Assembly: GCA_934045075.1 (NCBI GenBank)
Contig: OW203722.1
Coordinates: 15,798,986-15,862,985 of the forward strand
DNA length: 64,000 nt
Source of the DNA: Yponomeuta sedellus
Lineage: Eukaryota > Arthropoda > Insecta > Lepidoptera > Yponomeutidae
Direction of reading: 5' to 3'
Of this stretch, positions 22,213-33,550 are shown one piece after another (positions within the stretch are counted from its first letter, which is position 1; each line of letters begins with the position of its first letter). The notes under the pieces are model-generated. The model was not told the DNA's origin and ran no database searches. It was given only the letters and a program-made list of their open reading frames with translations. Position numbers and translations under genes: made by a program.

Positions 22213-22985
22213 AAAGCGTAAGTCTCAAAAAAAAAACACCTGTAAATAGACATAAGTAGCGCTGTAGCGCTAGTGAACCTCTTGAGGAAGGGCCAATTAG
22301 ATAATAACTACCACTAACATAAGATATATTCCCACTAAAAGTATCGCGCTCAATTAAATTCGATTCAGCAATAAATAAAATTTAAATGTACAGTCGTTAT
22401 TATTAGAACCGCGGCTGAGATCTCGCGACGCGGAAGCAAAAAGTGTATTAGTGATAAATAAAAGAGGTATCTGGTGAGGCAACCACAAGTTTTTAAAAAA
22501 TGTACAGGGTTACCTTTAATAATGCGCAATTACTAAAACACTTATAGGTACTAGGTATTTTATTAAAAAAAATCTCACATCTATATTTTCCGAAATGTGG
22601 TTAGATAATGTAATGAAGATAAATTCGCGAATTACGCGTTCTACCAACGTCGCAGCCCGTAGTTAATGATTGTCATACAAAAAAGAATATCCGTTGTATT
22701 TACACTAAAAAAATAGCAAATTGAACAAAACAAAAAATATTATTCGTCGTCAATTAGTAGGCGTAGAAAAAAAGTTGTGAATAGCAAACTATCAATCATT
22801 CTACGATTTTCATAGATTACGTGCGAATCGACGGTCATGCGATTTCGAGGGCCATACATACGATTTTCATAGATATGATCAAAGATATTTTGCTAAGAAC
22901 TAAGTTAGTTAAGATTGAGTTAAGGGTGAATTGAAATTTAATAATTAATTACCTTTGCGAAATTATTTGCATCTAATAACTTGGA
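22213..22985. other. Unassigned noncoding sequence
   Basis: AT-rich, with two nearby copies of ACGATTTTCATAGAT (22802, 22861). No gene supported. Confidence 0.45.
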
Positions 22986-22988
22986 ATC

Positions 22989-23317
22989 GCTCGTAGCCCC
23001 GTATCTAAGATCTGAGTGATCTTAATCGATCATGAAGGTTAAGCAACACAGGGCGCGTTCAGTGCATGGTTGGGTAAACAGTCTATGACTAACGCTAGTG
23101 GCATTTTTCCGAGCGGTTCCCAAGGCACGTCAAGCAGTTGGTGCCGGCTGCCGTCGATAGATGGCAGTCGATAAGCCAAGTCAAAGGCCTTAAGCCGGCT
23201 TGAAAATTTCTGTCAGTAAGACCAGCCTCTAGTCTTGCAAGCCTCCACCAATCCGGACTTGGCCCCCGTGGTGGAGTATGGCCTTTACCTTCCTCAGGGA
23301 AGAGACCCGTGCCCCAT
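22989..23317 (+). repeat. 5S-headed SINE, second subfamily
   Basis: Head CTGAGTGATCTTAATCGATC, GAAGGTTAAGCAACACAGGG, GCGCG-like stretch and a degenerate C box (GCATGGTTGGGTAAACAG); then GCTAGTGGCATTTTTCCGAG and the shared middle and tail up to AGAGACCCGTGCCCC. The head differs from the 9.4-kb type but aligns to the same part of 5S rRNA. Confidence 0.75.
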
Positions 23318-23438
23318 GGTATTATTACAAAGTTATTATATGCAATTTCTATTTCAGCAATTTATGTTTTCTTTTATATACGTCCCACAGAGCACAGGCC
23401 TTATCTCAGACAAAAATTTTATCCTTGATTTTAATTTA

Positions 23439-23800
23439 ATTAATGAAGCGCTCGTGGCCTAGGCGAACCGAGTGATTGGAATCAATCACTTGGTTAAGCA
23501 ACAACAGGCGCGGTCAGGTACGGGATAGATGAGAGTCCCGTGACTACCGCTAGTGGCATTTTTCCGAGTGCTTCGCAAGGCACGTAAAGCCGTTGGTGCC
23601 GGCTGTCATATAATGGCAGTCGTTAAGCCATGTCAGAGGCCTTATAGGCGGCTTTATAACTTCTGACAGTAAGGCCCGCCACTGTCTTACAATCCTCCAC
23701 CAATCCGGACTTGGCCCCCGTGGTGGAGTATGGCCTAACCTTCCTGCGATGCAGGAAGAGATCCGTGCCCCAGCAGTGGGGACATACAAGGGTTGATAAC
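23439..23800 (+). repeat. 5S-headed SINE-D, longest and cleanest copy
   Basis: TSD GATTTTAATTTA at 23427-23438 and 23801-23812. Head GAAGCGCTCGTGGCCTAGGC, 5S boxes (TTGGTTAAGCAACAACAGGC; GGGATAGATGAGAGTCCCG), middle with CTTCGCAAGGCACGTAAAGC and a GGTGGAGTATGGCCTAACC block, tail CCCCAGCAGTGGGGACATAC. Best reference for the family in this window. Confidence 0.85.
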
Positions 23801-23994
23801 GATTTTAATTTATATCTATTTATATCACGTTTTGTTTAATTAAACTATCGTAGGTACTTGATGTTTCTTGATGGATAAGCTATTTAAATTGTAAGAAGAC
23901 CTATAATGAGTTTGCTTGCAAGTGAAATGTCTTATCCAAACAATTTATGTTCCCTAATTCTCCCTTTAAATTGGAAATAGAAGCGTAAACTAAC

Positions 23995-24200
23995 TTGAAA
24001 AGCGCCATTTGTGAACCATGTAAAATTCAACGTCTTGGAGACTTGTGGTTGCCGCTCTGTAGGAACAATGAAGGGGTTATCGAACTCTAGTAACATTTTG
24101 GCGCTCGAAGGTCTAGGATTCGAGGTCGAGCGCATTTTGTTACTGACCCATTCACTTGGATAGATTCGCTTGTGAGCCACTTTTCGCTCCAGCGGCGGTG
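23995..24200 (-). CDS. Candidate internal exon of a host gene, unknown function
   Basis: The minus strand reads PPLERKVAHKRIYPSEW, VSNKMRSTSNPRPSSAKM, LLEFDNPFIVPTERQPQ and VSKTLNFTWFTNGAFQ without a stop, between a possible acceptor (CCTGTTAG, exon from 24200) and a possible donor (CAA|GTTAGT, exon end 23995). Length 206 bp. Composition and residue mix look like real coding sequence and match none of the repeat families seen here. I do not recognise a domain. The acceptor lies only a few bases from the TSD of the SINE at 24219-24594. Could belong to the same minus-strand gene as 15130-15377, which is speculation. It may also be a chance open frame. Confidence 0.35.
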
Positions 24201-24218
24201 CTAACAGGTTTTTGTTAA

Positions 24219-24594
24219 TTACACTATTTTTATTTTTAATGCACTAACCCGTGCTAAGGAACAAATTTAAAAACCTATTTAGAGGCTAAAAATTTCACCC
24301 ATGCCGGGATTCGAACCCGCAACCTCTGGCTATCCGTACCAGCGCTCTACCAATTGAGCCAATGGGCGACTCACGGCATCAGTGAAATTTCGAAACTCTT
24401 TACAATATTCTCTGTATTACGTACAGGCAGCGACATCTGACTTAAGCAAATCGCATTACTTACAGCCCCGACTACCTACTTTGCAGTTAGGTTTAACATC
24501 GGAACAATATCACTGTACCCACATGATTACACTATTTTTATTGCACTAACCCGTGCTAAGGAACAAATTTAAAAACCTATTTAGAGGCTAAATT
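24219..24594 (-). repeat. SINE-A copy 3, head-to-tail dimer
   Basis: TSD AGGTTTTTGTTAA at 24206-24218 and 24595-24607. In minus sense: 5'-truncated tail of one unit (from TTTAGCCTCTAAAT region), junction AAAAATAGTGTAATCATGTG, then a full unit: 5' body of about 150 bases, tRNA-like region (GCCCATTGGCTCAATTGGTA ... GGGTTCGAATCCCGGC), and tail ending GTGCATTAAAAATAAAAATA. Box A- and box B-like motifs of a pol III promoter are intact in the tRNA-like part. Confidence 0.85.
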
Positions 24595-24607
24595 AGGTTT
24601 TTGTTAA

Positions 24608-26178
24608 GTTTTGTTTAGGATAACTAAGTATTTTTGGATACATTATATAAGCGGTCAGTAGTTTTTTTTGTAATTAAACCAAATTACTAGGAAGTTTTAC
24701 ACTGATGAGTAAGTTAACATGGGTAATTTGAGTGGATGTAAGTAGAAAAAGAATAATAACAGCATTTCAGTTACACATTTAATTCAATTCAATTAATTTA
24801 TTTCAAATACAAAAAAAATCATATAAATTTGTTAGTAATCTTATTCTAGTGTTAGTACATATGGTTCTTTTAACCATAACTATAGGGCACTATCATTGCT
24901 TGCCACTTGAAGACGGCAATAATGGTTTATGTAGGCACAATCTAATGTAAACATGGTCAGTGTGCACAAACGTGTAAAGATTTGACATCTTTTTTTATTA
25001 ATTTTTCATATAGGCACAACCTCAACTTAATAGTTATCTATATATATATATATATATCTCAATGAGAAAAAGTGATAGTCATATCTTAAAAAGTTCACTG
25101 AGTTCTACCATTTTTAACACAATATTCTTCGCTTTCCAGCTCACGATATAAGTACACTAGATGAGAAGGCTCCACCAAGTATATGGCCCAACGAGTCAGA
25201 CGGAAATAAAATCTGTTAATGGTAACTCCCAGGTTCCAGTCAATATTAGGTGCAATCCGTTAGCTTTTAGGCCATTATAATGGTTACCTCGGCTACTAGG
25301 TATCGTACAGAATCGGATATATTCGTCTCATAGAAATATCGGAACTAATGTGACACTTAATTTCGAAAAACAGAGCAGGAAGTTATATCACACTCGTGTG
25401 CTTTCAACGAAAACCGATGCCTACTCTAGAGTCCGAGGTATATTCTAAAAGTTAACAGACGGTATAACACTTTAAGAGCCAATAATAAAAAAAGGACTTC
25501 TAGCTTGAAAGTAACATTTCTTTACACCACTAGGCTACCACTACATTAAGCTAGATGAGAGCTTATACAATACCAGCATCCTATACGAACAAAAACAAAA
25601 TCCACACACGCATTGTCAAAGCCAAATATAACGACCGATAACGTATTTTTCTTTCATCCCGTCACTACTCACTTCCATCTTATTATTTGTACAAGCTACA
25701 CACCTACATACCACCTGTAGGTAGGTACCCTGATTCACCCCCAACCTCGAAACCTTTTTACGCCGAACGACAGGGGTTGTACACAATGCATCTATAATAT
25801 CTCAACCGTGGGAAACAAAGTTGAATGGAGGTAAGATTTTGTGTGAATGAACGTTGGCTAGCACCTGTATGGGATGTGATTTGAGATCATGACAATTGAC
25901 TACTCGGTTATATGTAATTAAGTCAAATCAGAAAGAACACGCAGAACATATCATAAGAAGCATATACCGATAATTTATTTAAAATAACCCTCAATAAGTA
26001 CTTGGGCCAGAAATGTCACTAATCTCTTCAAGAATGTTTCTATGATAAATGTTAAATTACACAATAGAAAATGAAATATGTACAAAATATATTACAGTAA
26101 TTTTACATAGTTATAGGCAAGTAATTTAGGAATTAATAAGTTATTTTGTAGTGCCTTTACAGGGTGTCATGTACCTCT
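24608..26178. other. Unassigned noncoding sequence
   Basis: AT-rich; includes a short (TA)n at about 25040-25055. No gene or repeat family recognised. Confidence 0.45.
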
Positions 26179-26187
26179 TGAATTACA

Positions 26188-26384
26188 GCATCATCATCAG
26201 GCTATACTAGCCCACTGCTGGACATAGCCCTCCCCTAATGAGCGCCATAGCGCCCTGTCTTCAGCTTGCCGCATCCAGCATCTGCCTGCAGATTTTCGCA
26301 GATCGTCATCCCACCTGGTCGGAGGACATCCTACACTATGTTTGCCGAATCGCGGTCTCCACTCAAGAACACGAACACACACAA
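26188..26384 (-). mobile_element. 5'-truncated RTE-like LINE, last 197 bp
   Basis: TSD TGAATTACA at 26179-26187 and 26385-26393. The minus strand encodes the ORF2 C-terminus VGCPPTRWDDDLRKSAGRCW, then RALWRSLGEGYVQQWASIA-stop, followed by the short 3' UTR and a (GAT)n tail. This C-terminus is typical of RTE-like endonuclease/RT proteins of insects. Confidence 0.8.
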
Positions 26385-26479
26385 TGAATTACATATAAGA
26401 ACTGTAATGACACATGATTATTGCGATACAGAAATCTGAATCTGAATCTAAGGTACGTCTGTAGGACATACGCCTTGTC

Positions 26480-27051
26480 TTTTTATTTTTTATTTTAATA
26501 CAAAACCCACAGCACAAGTAAAATTATAAAAAATGGTTGTGTAGAAAAATCTAAACATAGGCCACTTAAGGGCTTACATTATATTAACTTAGCTACTATA
26601 CAGGAACAAAGGTAGGCTTACATAATTTAAGTTATTAAACAGATTTTACAAATTAGTGGAATAAACAGAAAAAATAGGCTATGGCCTTACATATTTAAAA
26701 CTTATTCGTATATATATAGATATAGGAACAGAGTGTTGTTAAATTTCATGACTGCATAGTGTGTGCGTGTGAGGGTGTGTTTGAGTGTGTGAGGGTGTAT
26801 GTATGTGTGTTTGTGTGAATAATTTTGCCGATGTAAGAATTTTGTACAGTGATGAAAGAGGAAGAAAGAGTGAGGTAAAAATATACCAGAACTCATATCT
26901 TTTCTCCAAGGGAACCTAAAAGTGATCTCCTAAGGTCTGACCTAGACAAATGGAAAATATCCAAATTGGAAAAAAGTTTATTATATACATTCGGCAAACG
27001 ATAGCTCAAGGAGCCTTGCGCATAATTTGTAGTAACCAATGGGTTATCAAA
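26480..27051 (-). other. Probable 3' UTR of the LINE at 27-31 kb
   Basis: Follows the ORF2 stop at 27052 and ends in an A-rich run (AAATAAAAAATAAAAAG in minus sense). Includes a CA-rich stretch (26750-26830). The boundary is inferred; no TSD found. Confidence 0.45.
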
Positions 27052-29780
27052 TTATTTTGTATGACGAGTACGAGTTGTTGGTGTGCGCAGAGTCAAAACT
27101 TCGTTTATCAGGTCAGGACAGTTAATGTTCCCACGGCAGATGTCAGAGAGCTGATACATGTCAATTAAAATACGACGTTGTTCAAGACTCAGGAGCTTAT
27201 ATTGTTGACATGAATCTTCGTAGTTGTCACCGTATGATCTTGTGCGGAAATTCAAATGATGGACAAATTTATGTTGTATACGCTCTATCATATTCTTGTA
27301 AATCATGTATTGTGGGTTCCATACACAACTACAATACTCTAATATACTTCTTACGTATGTGTAGTAGAGCATACGGATACAATCCACATCTTTAAAAGGT
27401 TTAGTTATCCTTAAAATGAAACCCAAATTTCTGTAGGCTTTATTTGTCATAGCCTCTATGTGATCCCTAAATGTAAGTTTCGAATCCAATTAAACTCCTA
27501 AATCCTTAATTACCTCGGCTCTCTGGATGACCTTGTGCTCAAAGTGGTACTCTTGATTTACAGGTTTTGTACGTCTTGTGAATGTAACATGTTTGTATTT
27601 CGAAGCATTGACACTTATTCTATTTTCATTATAATAAATAACTAGTCTATTGAGATCCTCCTGTAAGCGGGCGCAGTCGAGGTCAGAGTTTATTTTCATG
27701 TAAATTTTTTTGTCGTCCGCGTACAGAAGAAACTTTGCATGTTGGAAACATGTGCCAATATCATACAAGTAGGCCACATATAGGAGTGGACCAAGAATTG
27801 AGCCTTGAGGCACGCCCGAGGGGACCAGGATAAAATCTGATTTGTGACCACCAACAACAACTGCTTGACTTCTATTCTCAATATATGATTTAGTCCATCT
27901 AAAAAGGTCACCTTTGATACCTAGCTTTTCCAGTTTGCGTAACAGAATGACGTGATCCACTCTGTCAAACGCCTTCTCAAAGTCTGTATATATAACGTCG
28001 ATCTGTCCACGGTTATCCATTTCCCTAAGCAAATAGTTGGTGAAAATCGCCAGATTAGTAGTGGTGGATTTACCCTTTAAGAACCCATGTTGTTCCACGG
28101 GAATATTTTGTGAGATATTCGAATAGAAGTGGGTGTGCACAACGCGTTCCATAACTTTACTGAAAATGTTTAATATAGAGATTGGTCTGTAGTTTTCCAC
28201 AGCAGTTTTTGTACCCTTCTTATGCACAGGCACAATATGTGCCGTTTTCCAGACAGTTGGGACCACACCCTCGTGAAAGGACCGGTTTAGAATTATCGTA
28301 AGAGGCTTTGTTAACGGTTCCGCGCATTTCGCTATCAGAATAGGTGGAAAACCATCACTGCCGGGGCCCTTGTTTTTATCTATACCCTTCAGGATTTTGA
28401 GTATTTGAGCCTCAGTGACCGTTATACTACTCAGAACGTTTGGGTAAGGGGGTTCCATAAGATTATGAATTGGATAAGAACCTGCTGGAACACTGAACAT
28501 TTTCTTAAAATATTTATTAAATGACGTGGATATTTCCTGTTCAGTGTGTAAATTATTGCCCTCATATGTCATGGACTTAGGATACCCTGTAGGATTCTTT
28601 CGCTTTGACTTAACATAGGACCATAGTAATTTGGGATTCTTTTTTATGTTTTCCTGAGCTCTTATGATATGCCGCTGGTAACATTCATCCTGTACAGTCT
28701 TTTGTCTGCAGCGTAGTAGTGCAAAACTATCGTAGTCGCAAGGGTTTTTGTATTTTTTCCATCTAGTATGGTACTTCGATTTTTCTTTAATAATATTTAT
28801 TAGAGCTCGACTGTACCATATTGGATACTGCTGGGATCCTCCTGCTGTGACTTTAGGGACATGTTTATTAATAGAGTTATCAACCGTGTATAAAGCTCAC
28901 CCACCGCATCGTCAATTGTGACGGATTCTAGAAGACATTTCCAATTGCATCCAGCCAGCTCAAAATTTATTTCATTAAAGTTTGCTTTCCGGAATTGGTA
29001 TTTTAAGCGTTTTAAAGGAGTTATAACTTGGGTGTAGATGTCGTTGGACTCCATTTCAATGGCAGGATGATAAGGATCCTCACTCACCAATGGAAAAACT
29101 GCCTTAACAACATCGAGTTGAAAGTTACAGAAAATTAAGTCCAGAGTATTATTACTGCAATTTACAAATCTATTACATTGCTCCAATCCAATAAATTGCA
29201 TGAGATTTAACAAGTTTGATGCAGAATTTTGCACCTCTACTGAACCTTTTCTTAAACAAATCGGATCGCCAGAGTCCCACCGTAGACAAGGCAGGTTGAA
29301 ATCTCCACTTATTAAAAAGTTATCATCAGAATTTTCTCGCGCAATGTCACCCATCAAATCCAAAAAGAGTTGAACACGTATTGGTAGTTTACGGTCAGGA
29401 GGTATATATAATACTGCTATGTGAATGTTCTGGGTAGAGCCTATTGAAGAACCAGGTATGGTGAGCCACACACACTCTAAGTCATTTCGACTCCATTCCG
29501 GTCTAGGCCGAGCTTGTAGAGCCCGTGCACTCAAGATAAATACACCACCTCCCGCAGTCGAGGAGCCGCGGTCTGCTCTTACCATATCAAAGTTATCCAG
29601 ATCAGCTAACTCCGAATTCAGAATACCTTCACACAGCCAGGTCTCGGTAATTAGGAATAATTCGTAGTTAAGGCCGGCCACATTGTTAAAAAATTCAGTA
29701 GTCTTCGTTCTTAAACCTCTAACATTTTGGTAAAAGATTCGGAGTTTATCAGGGAGGGGAGTTAGGCAGTCTCTTTTCAA
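27052..29780 (-). pseudogene. LINE ORF2 (endonuclease + RT) with one frameshift and one stop
   Basis: N-terminal endonuclease from ATG at 29780: IFYQNVRGLRTKTTEF, LITETWL, VLYIPPDRK, ISGDFNLPCLRWDSGD. After residue ~310 the frame shifts (near 28820-28850): the true continuation is YPIWYSRALINIIKEKSKYH in another frame. RT follows: GIDKNKGPGSDGFPP, NYRPISILNIFSKVMERV, DFEKAFDRVDH, GVPQGSILGPLLYVAY and catalytic YADD at 27712-27723. At 27490-27492 a TAA replaces a Leu codon between IKDLGV and LDSKLTF, then the thumb runs to TRTRHTK-stop. Only two lesions, so decay is recent. Same CR1/Jockey-group type as the element at the left edge but clearly a different family. Confidence 0.88.
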
Positions 29781-30066
29781 ATAGGATGTTACGAATAAGG
29801 TGGTGCATAGATACTATATAATGAGAAACAAAATATTTCTCAGCGAAGGCAAACTGGTGGAGTCTGTACACTTGGTACGGACCTGGGGTGCGCTCACTAG
29901 TTCTATGTGTAATATATGAATTGTGTGTGTATTAATTGTAGAGTGTTATGTGTGTGTGTTTTTTGTAAAGAAGTTTCATGTATATTAGCATGCAAGTCAT
30001 AATATTGCCAACAGCTCACAATTATTATTACAATAAAATTAACTATACTTAATGAGAGAAACCCAA

Positions 30067-31020
30067 TTAGGCAACTATTTTTTTGAGGTCGTTTTCGGAA
30101 GCGATGTTGATTTGCGGGGATTTTTCGTTTTTCCTTACATAAATGCGACAGTTTTTTGTCCATACGAAGGCATATGAGGCCACTTTTGCTTGAGTCTTAC
30201 ACGCTTGAAAGAGCTTTTTGTTGTTCGGAGTAAGATGTTCGTTAACGTAGATACGTTTTATATCGCCCTTTATGCCGATGACGCCCGTGTCCAAGTCACG
30301 GCGCTTACGAGCTTTAGACAGAAACTCATCCCTCACTCGGCGCTGGCGGAGACGAACGACTAAGTTGCGTGGTCGGCCGGGGGTAGCTCGCCTCGGTTGA
30401 ACTCGGTGTGCAAACTCTATGTCATCGTGGCTTAGGATGACATCAACGCTCTTTGCAAGCTTCTTAATAATTTCTACCGTGGATTCGCCCTCATTCTCAG
30501 GAATACCGACGACTTCAATATTCTGAAGGCGTGCCCATTGCTGTTGTTGTTGGTGTTCTCGCTCCAGATATTCCAAGCGGGATTCTAAGTCTTTGCATTT
30601 ACTGGTAAGCTGTGAGTTTTCAGCGCGTAACTCCTTTATTTGCTTGGTTTGTTGCTCAAACGTTCCTCTCATAGCTGAAAGCTCGTCTTGCAACACCTTG
30701 AACTTTGAATCAAAATGTTTGATTATCATCTGAGTATCAAGGCTAACTATAGACTCAGAGGTAAGTGGCTCTACTTCGGGTGTATTGAGAAATACAACAG
30801 GACTCATTGTTTGTTTATTAACTAACGTTGCTTTTTGAGGTTTGCAGGCTGGGCACTTCCACTTCGGTTTATTCATGGGCAGTATTTTCTTGTACTCAGT
30901 TTCAGTGCAATCGGCACAGTAGTAGTGATGATTACATTGACAAGCAGCACATTTTAAAAGTTCGTCATGCCTTACTGCTAAGTTGCATACTTTGCAAGCA
31001 GAAATTGCAGGTGGCGCCAT
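30067..31020 (-). CDS. LINE ORF1: PHD finger plus coiled coil
   Basis: Complete 317-codon frame upstream of the ORF2 above (gap 286 bp, no overlap). Residues ~9-58 form a full PHD-like finger (CKVC, CAAC, HYYC, CPAC). Residues ~85-165 are heptad-rich (LQDELSAMRGTFEQQTKQIK; LEYLEREHQQQQQWARLQ), a coiled coil for oligomerisation. The C-terminal half resembles the RNA-binding part of LINE ORF1 proteins (EVVGIPENEGE, AHRVQPRR, NLVVRLRQRRVRDEFL, IYVNEHLTPNNKKLF). No stop or frameshift. The ATG at 31020 fits the start of the finger. Likely role: binding element RNA to build the retrotransposition particle. Confidence 0.9.
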   Translation of the reverse strand: MAPPAISACKVCNLAVRHDELLKCAACQCNHHYYCADCTETEYKKILPMNKPKWKCPACKPQKATLVNKQTMSPVVFLNTPEVEPLTSESIVSLDTQMIIKHFDSKFKVLQDELSAMRGTFEQQTKQIKELRAENSQLTSKCKDLESRLEYLEREHQQQQQWARLQNIEVVGIPENEGESTVEIIKKLAKSVDVILSHDDIEFAHRVQPRRATPGRPRNLVVRLRQRRVRDEFLSKARKRRDLDTGVIGIKGDIKRIYVNEHLTPNNKKLFQACKTQAKVASYAFVWTKNCRIYVRKNEKSPQINIASENDLKKIVA

Positions 31021-31484
31021 CTCTCTCCGAATGTGACCTAATTATTTACTTGTGTGAACTATTCCCCACTAGGTGTCGCTAGGCTCAAAGTATAAACAGT
31101 AGTGACGGAACTTTTTCTTGAACGCAGCCGTAACACTTGTAAAAAACCAGCTGATTGTGTTAATCTATGATGTTGTGACAGCTTTTGGATCTTCCTGTTT
31201 CTTTTAATGATTAAAAACAGTTGGCCGGTTGTGATGTAATTTCGGTGATGTGTTCCTATTGGATGATGTGTATGTGCGTATTCGAAAAAGTGACCGTTGG
31301 TGGGATCTCGATATATTGATGAAGCTTTTCTCGAGCAGAAAGCTGTGACAGATGTGAATGTCTATCCTACCTCGAACTCCTGCGGCTGCACCTTCAAACT
31401 GGTCACTGTACAACACTCAAAACAAGGGTTTTTCTGGTTTTTACTATTATAATGTCATCGAGATTGATCAAGGACTTAGTGACA

Positions 31485-31660
31485 GCCTCGTCGGTCTAGC
31501 GGTGTCTCGTCTGATTATCATGCCGCGGCTCATGGGTTCGATTTTTACCGGGGGCCGCCGTACATTTGTACAAATGGTCTCAGTCTGGGTGTATTTACGT
31601 GATGTCCTTGCCTGGTCACCATAGTGCAGGGTATAGTAGTTTCTGGATAAGTGATTGTGA
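31485..31660 (+). repeat. tRNA-headed SINE (SINE-F)
   Basis: Head CTCGTCGGTCTAGCGGTGTC followed by GGCTCATGGGTTCGATTTTT, i.e. box A and box B of a tRNA-like promoter; then GGGGGCCGCCGTACATTTG and a body ending near TGGATAAGTGATTG. A reverse copy split by the Gypsy element lies at 53468-53506 and 60590-60642. Confidence 0.65.
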
Positions 31661-32087
31661 TGTGTGGAAGTTATCATTAATTCATACGCGTTTCTACCGT
31701 TCATTAGCTACCTATCTTAAGCGCACTTTGTGAACACTTCAGACACTCGAGTTTCTTCTTGAACACCCATCAATTTTATGTAAAATGCTGAAATAAAATT
31801 TATGAACAACCAGACTGCAGCATTACCATTCTCTGTGGCATTACTTACCTACTTCAGAAACTACTAAACCAGACGAGACTAACCTAGGCGGGTACCTCAT
31901 AATGAGTTATTTATTTATTTTATTTATAGATTTCTAATTTTATACTGTGAAAAATAGCAAATAATAGTTGGGACATTGTATTTAACAAGGTTACATTATA
32001 TTTTTTGTAAGATGTTTCTCTTATTTTATTTACATAAATATAAACTCCAATGCAAAAAAAAAATTGATTCCATGAGCATGTATAAGG

Positions 32088-32132
<45 letters not shown>

Positions 32133-32168
32133 TGTGTGTGTGTATGCGTGTGTGTGTATGTGTGTGAG
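32088..32168. repeat. (GT)n microsatellite
   Basis: About 80 bases of GT interrupted by a few AT and GC steps. Confidence 0.95.
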
Positions 32169-32518
32169 TTTATATGGGTGTGTATGTTTGATCAGTTTTT
32201 ATCACAGAATATAATAATGTTCTGTGGTTTTTATATTGTCTTTATATACGTATCTATTGGCAGGCTCAGTCACATGCATGAAATCATTGTGATATAACAA
32301 AATTTTTTTTTTCTTTTTGTGATGCATGCAGGGCAATACGGCTTTTTTTCTTAGCATATTGTGTGTTTAGTTTTAACCTATGTAAGTTTTAATTTCTGAA
32401 CCGATAATAAATAATTATTTCATGTTCTTTTTTTTCTATTGAGAACTTATTTGTCAATTTTCGAATATTGGTGGAGGAGTTGTGAGGAAAAATAGAATTG
32501 GCAATTTTACCAACATAC

Positions 32519-32788
32519 ACTCATACATACATACATATATACATACATACATACGTACGTACGTACGTACATACATACATACATACATACATACATACAT
32601 ACATACATACATACATACATACATACATACATACATACATACATACATACATACATACATACATACATACATACATACATACATACATACATACATACAT
32701 ACATACATACATACATACATACATACATACATACATACATACATACATACATACATACATACATACATACATACATACATACATACAT
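32519..32788. repeat. (ATAC)n microsatellite, about 270 bp
   Basis: Some 65 tetranucleotide units, uninterrupted from about 32564, with four ACGT variant units near 32551-32568. All reading frames through it are open, giving long YVCM/HTYI-type frames that are not genes. RTE-like tails in this window end in TATG units, a plausible seed. Confidence 0.95.
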
Positions 32789-33244
32789 TTTACTGATAAG
32801 GACGCCGTACTCTACTCATAGGATAAGAAATATCTGCGTCATTTCCAATATTTTTTTAATGTCTATGAAGTGTTCTCTACCTATCTACATACTTACGTAT
32901 ACTTATGTGTGTTTGATTTGTATATACATATATATCAAATCAAACACATTACCTTCCTCCCTTTCGGGCTTCGCCGCAGTCGGGGTCAGGCTGACATATT
33001 ATCCAACAAGAACATCGGAAATTTCGTAACCAAAGTACGAGTATATTAAATAACTTTACCGTCAATTCCATCAATCATCAAGTGGTACGAAGGTAAAAGA
33101 ATGACGTTCGCGTATATTTACATTGTTTGTGTAGGTAACGTTTTATTAATGAATTAACTATACACATTCTCGAACGATGCTTTCTAGTTTTTTTTTTATT
33201 CAAGATGTCGCGAATAAGTTTATAATATTAAAGTCTCGAATGGC

Positions 33245-33550
33245 TCATATCCCCGGCTGCCTGAGTGATCTTAAACGATCACGAAGGTTGAGCAACATAG
33301 ATTGCGTTCAGTGCATAGATGGATGACCGTATATCACTCACGCTAGTGGCAGTTGGTGCCGGTTGCCGTCGATAGATGGCAGTCCTTAAGCCGAGTCAAA
33401 GGCCTTAGGGCGGCTAGAAAACTTCTGACAGTAAGACCAGCCACTAGTCATGCAAGCCTCCACCAATCCGGATTTGGTCGCCGTAGTGGTGTATGACTTA
33501 TACCTTCCGCTGGGAGGAGACCCGTGCCCCTCGGTGGGGTCATAATGGGT
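33245..33550 (+). repeat. 5S-headed SINE, second subfamily
   Basis: Head CTGAGTGATCTTAAACGATC, GAAGGTTGAGCAACATAG, CATAGATGGATGACCG (closest to the 5S C box of all copies here), shared middle and AGACCCGTGCCCCTCGGTGG tail ending in a GATGATG run. Possible short TSD AAGTCTC. Confidence 0.75.

Noticed and set aside
32454..32821. Several long overlapping frames with YVCM or HTYI repeats
   Set aside because: They are translations of the ATAC microsatellite in all frames, not genes.
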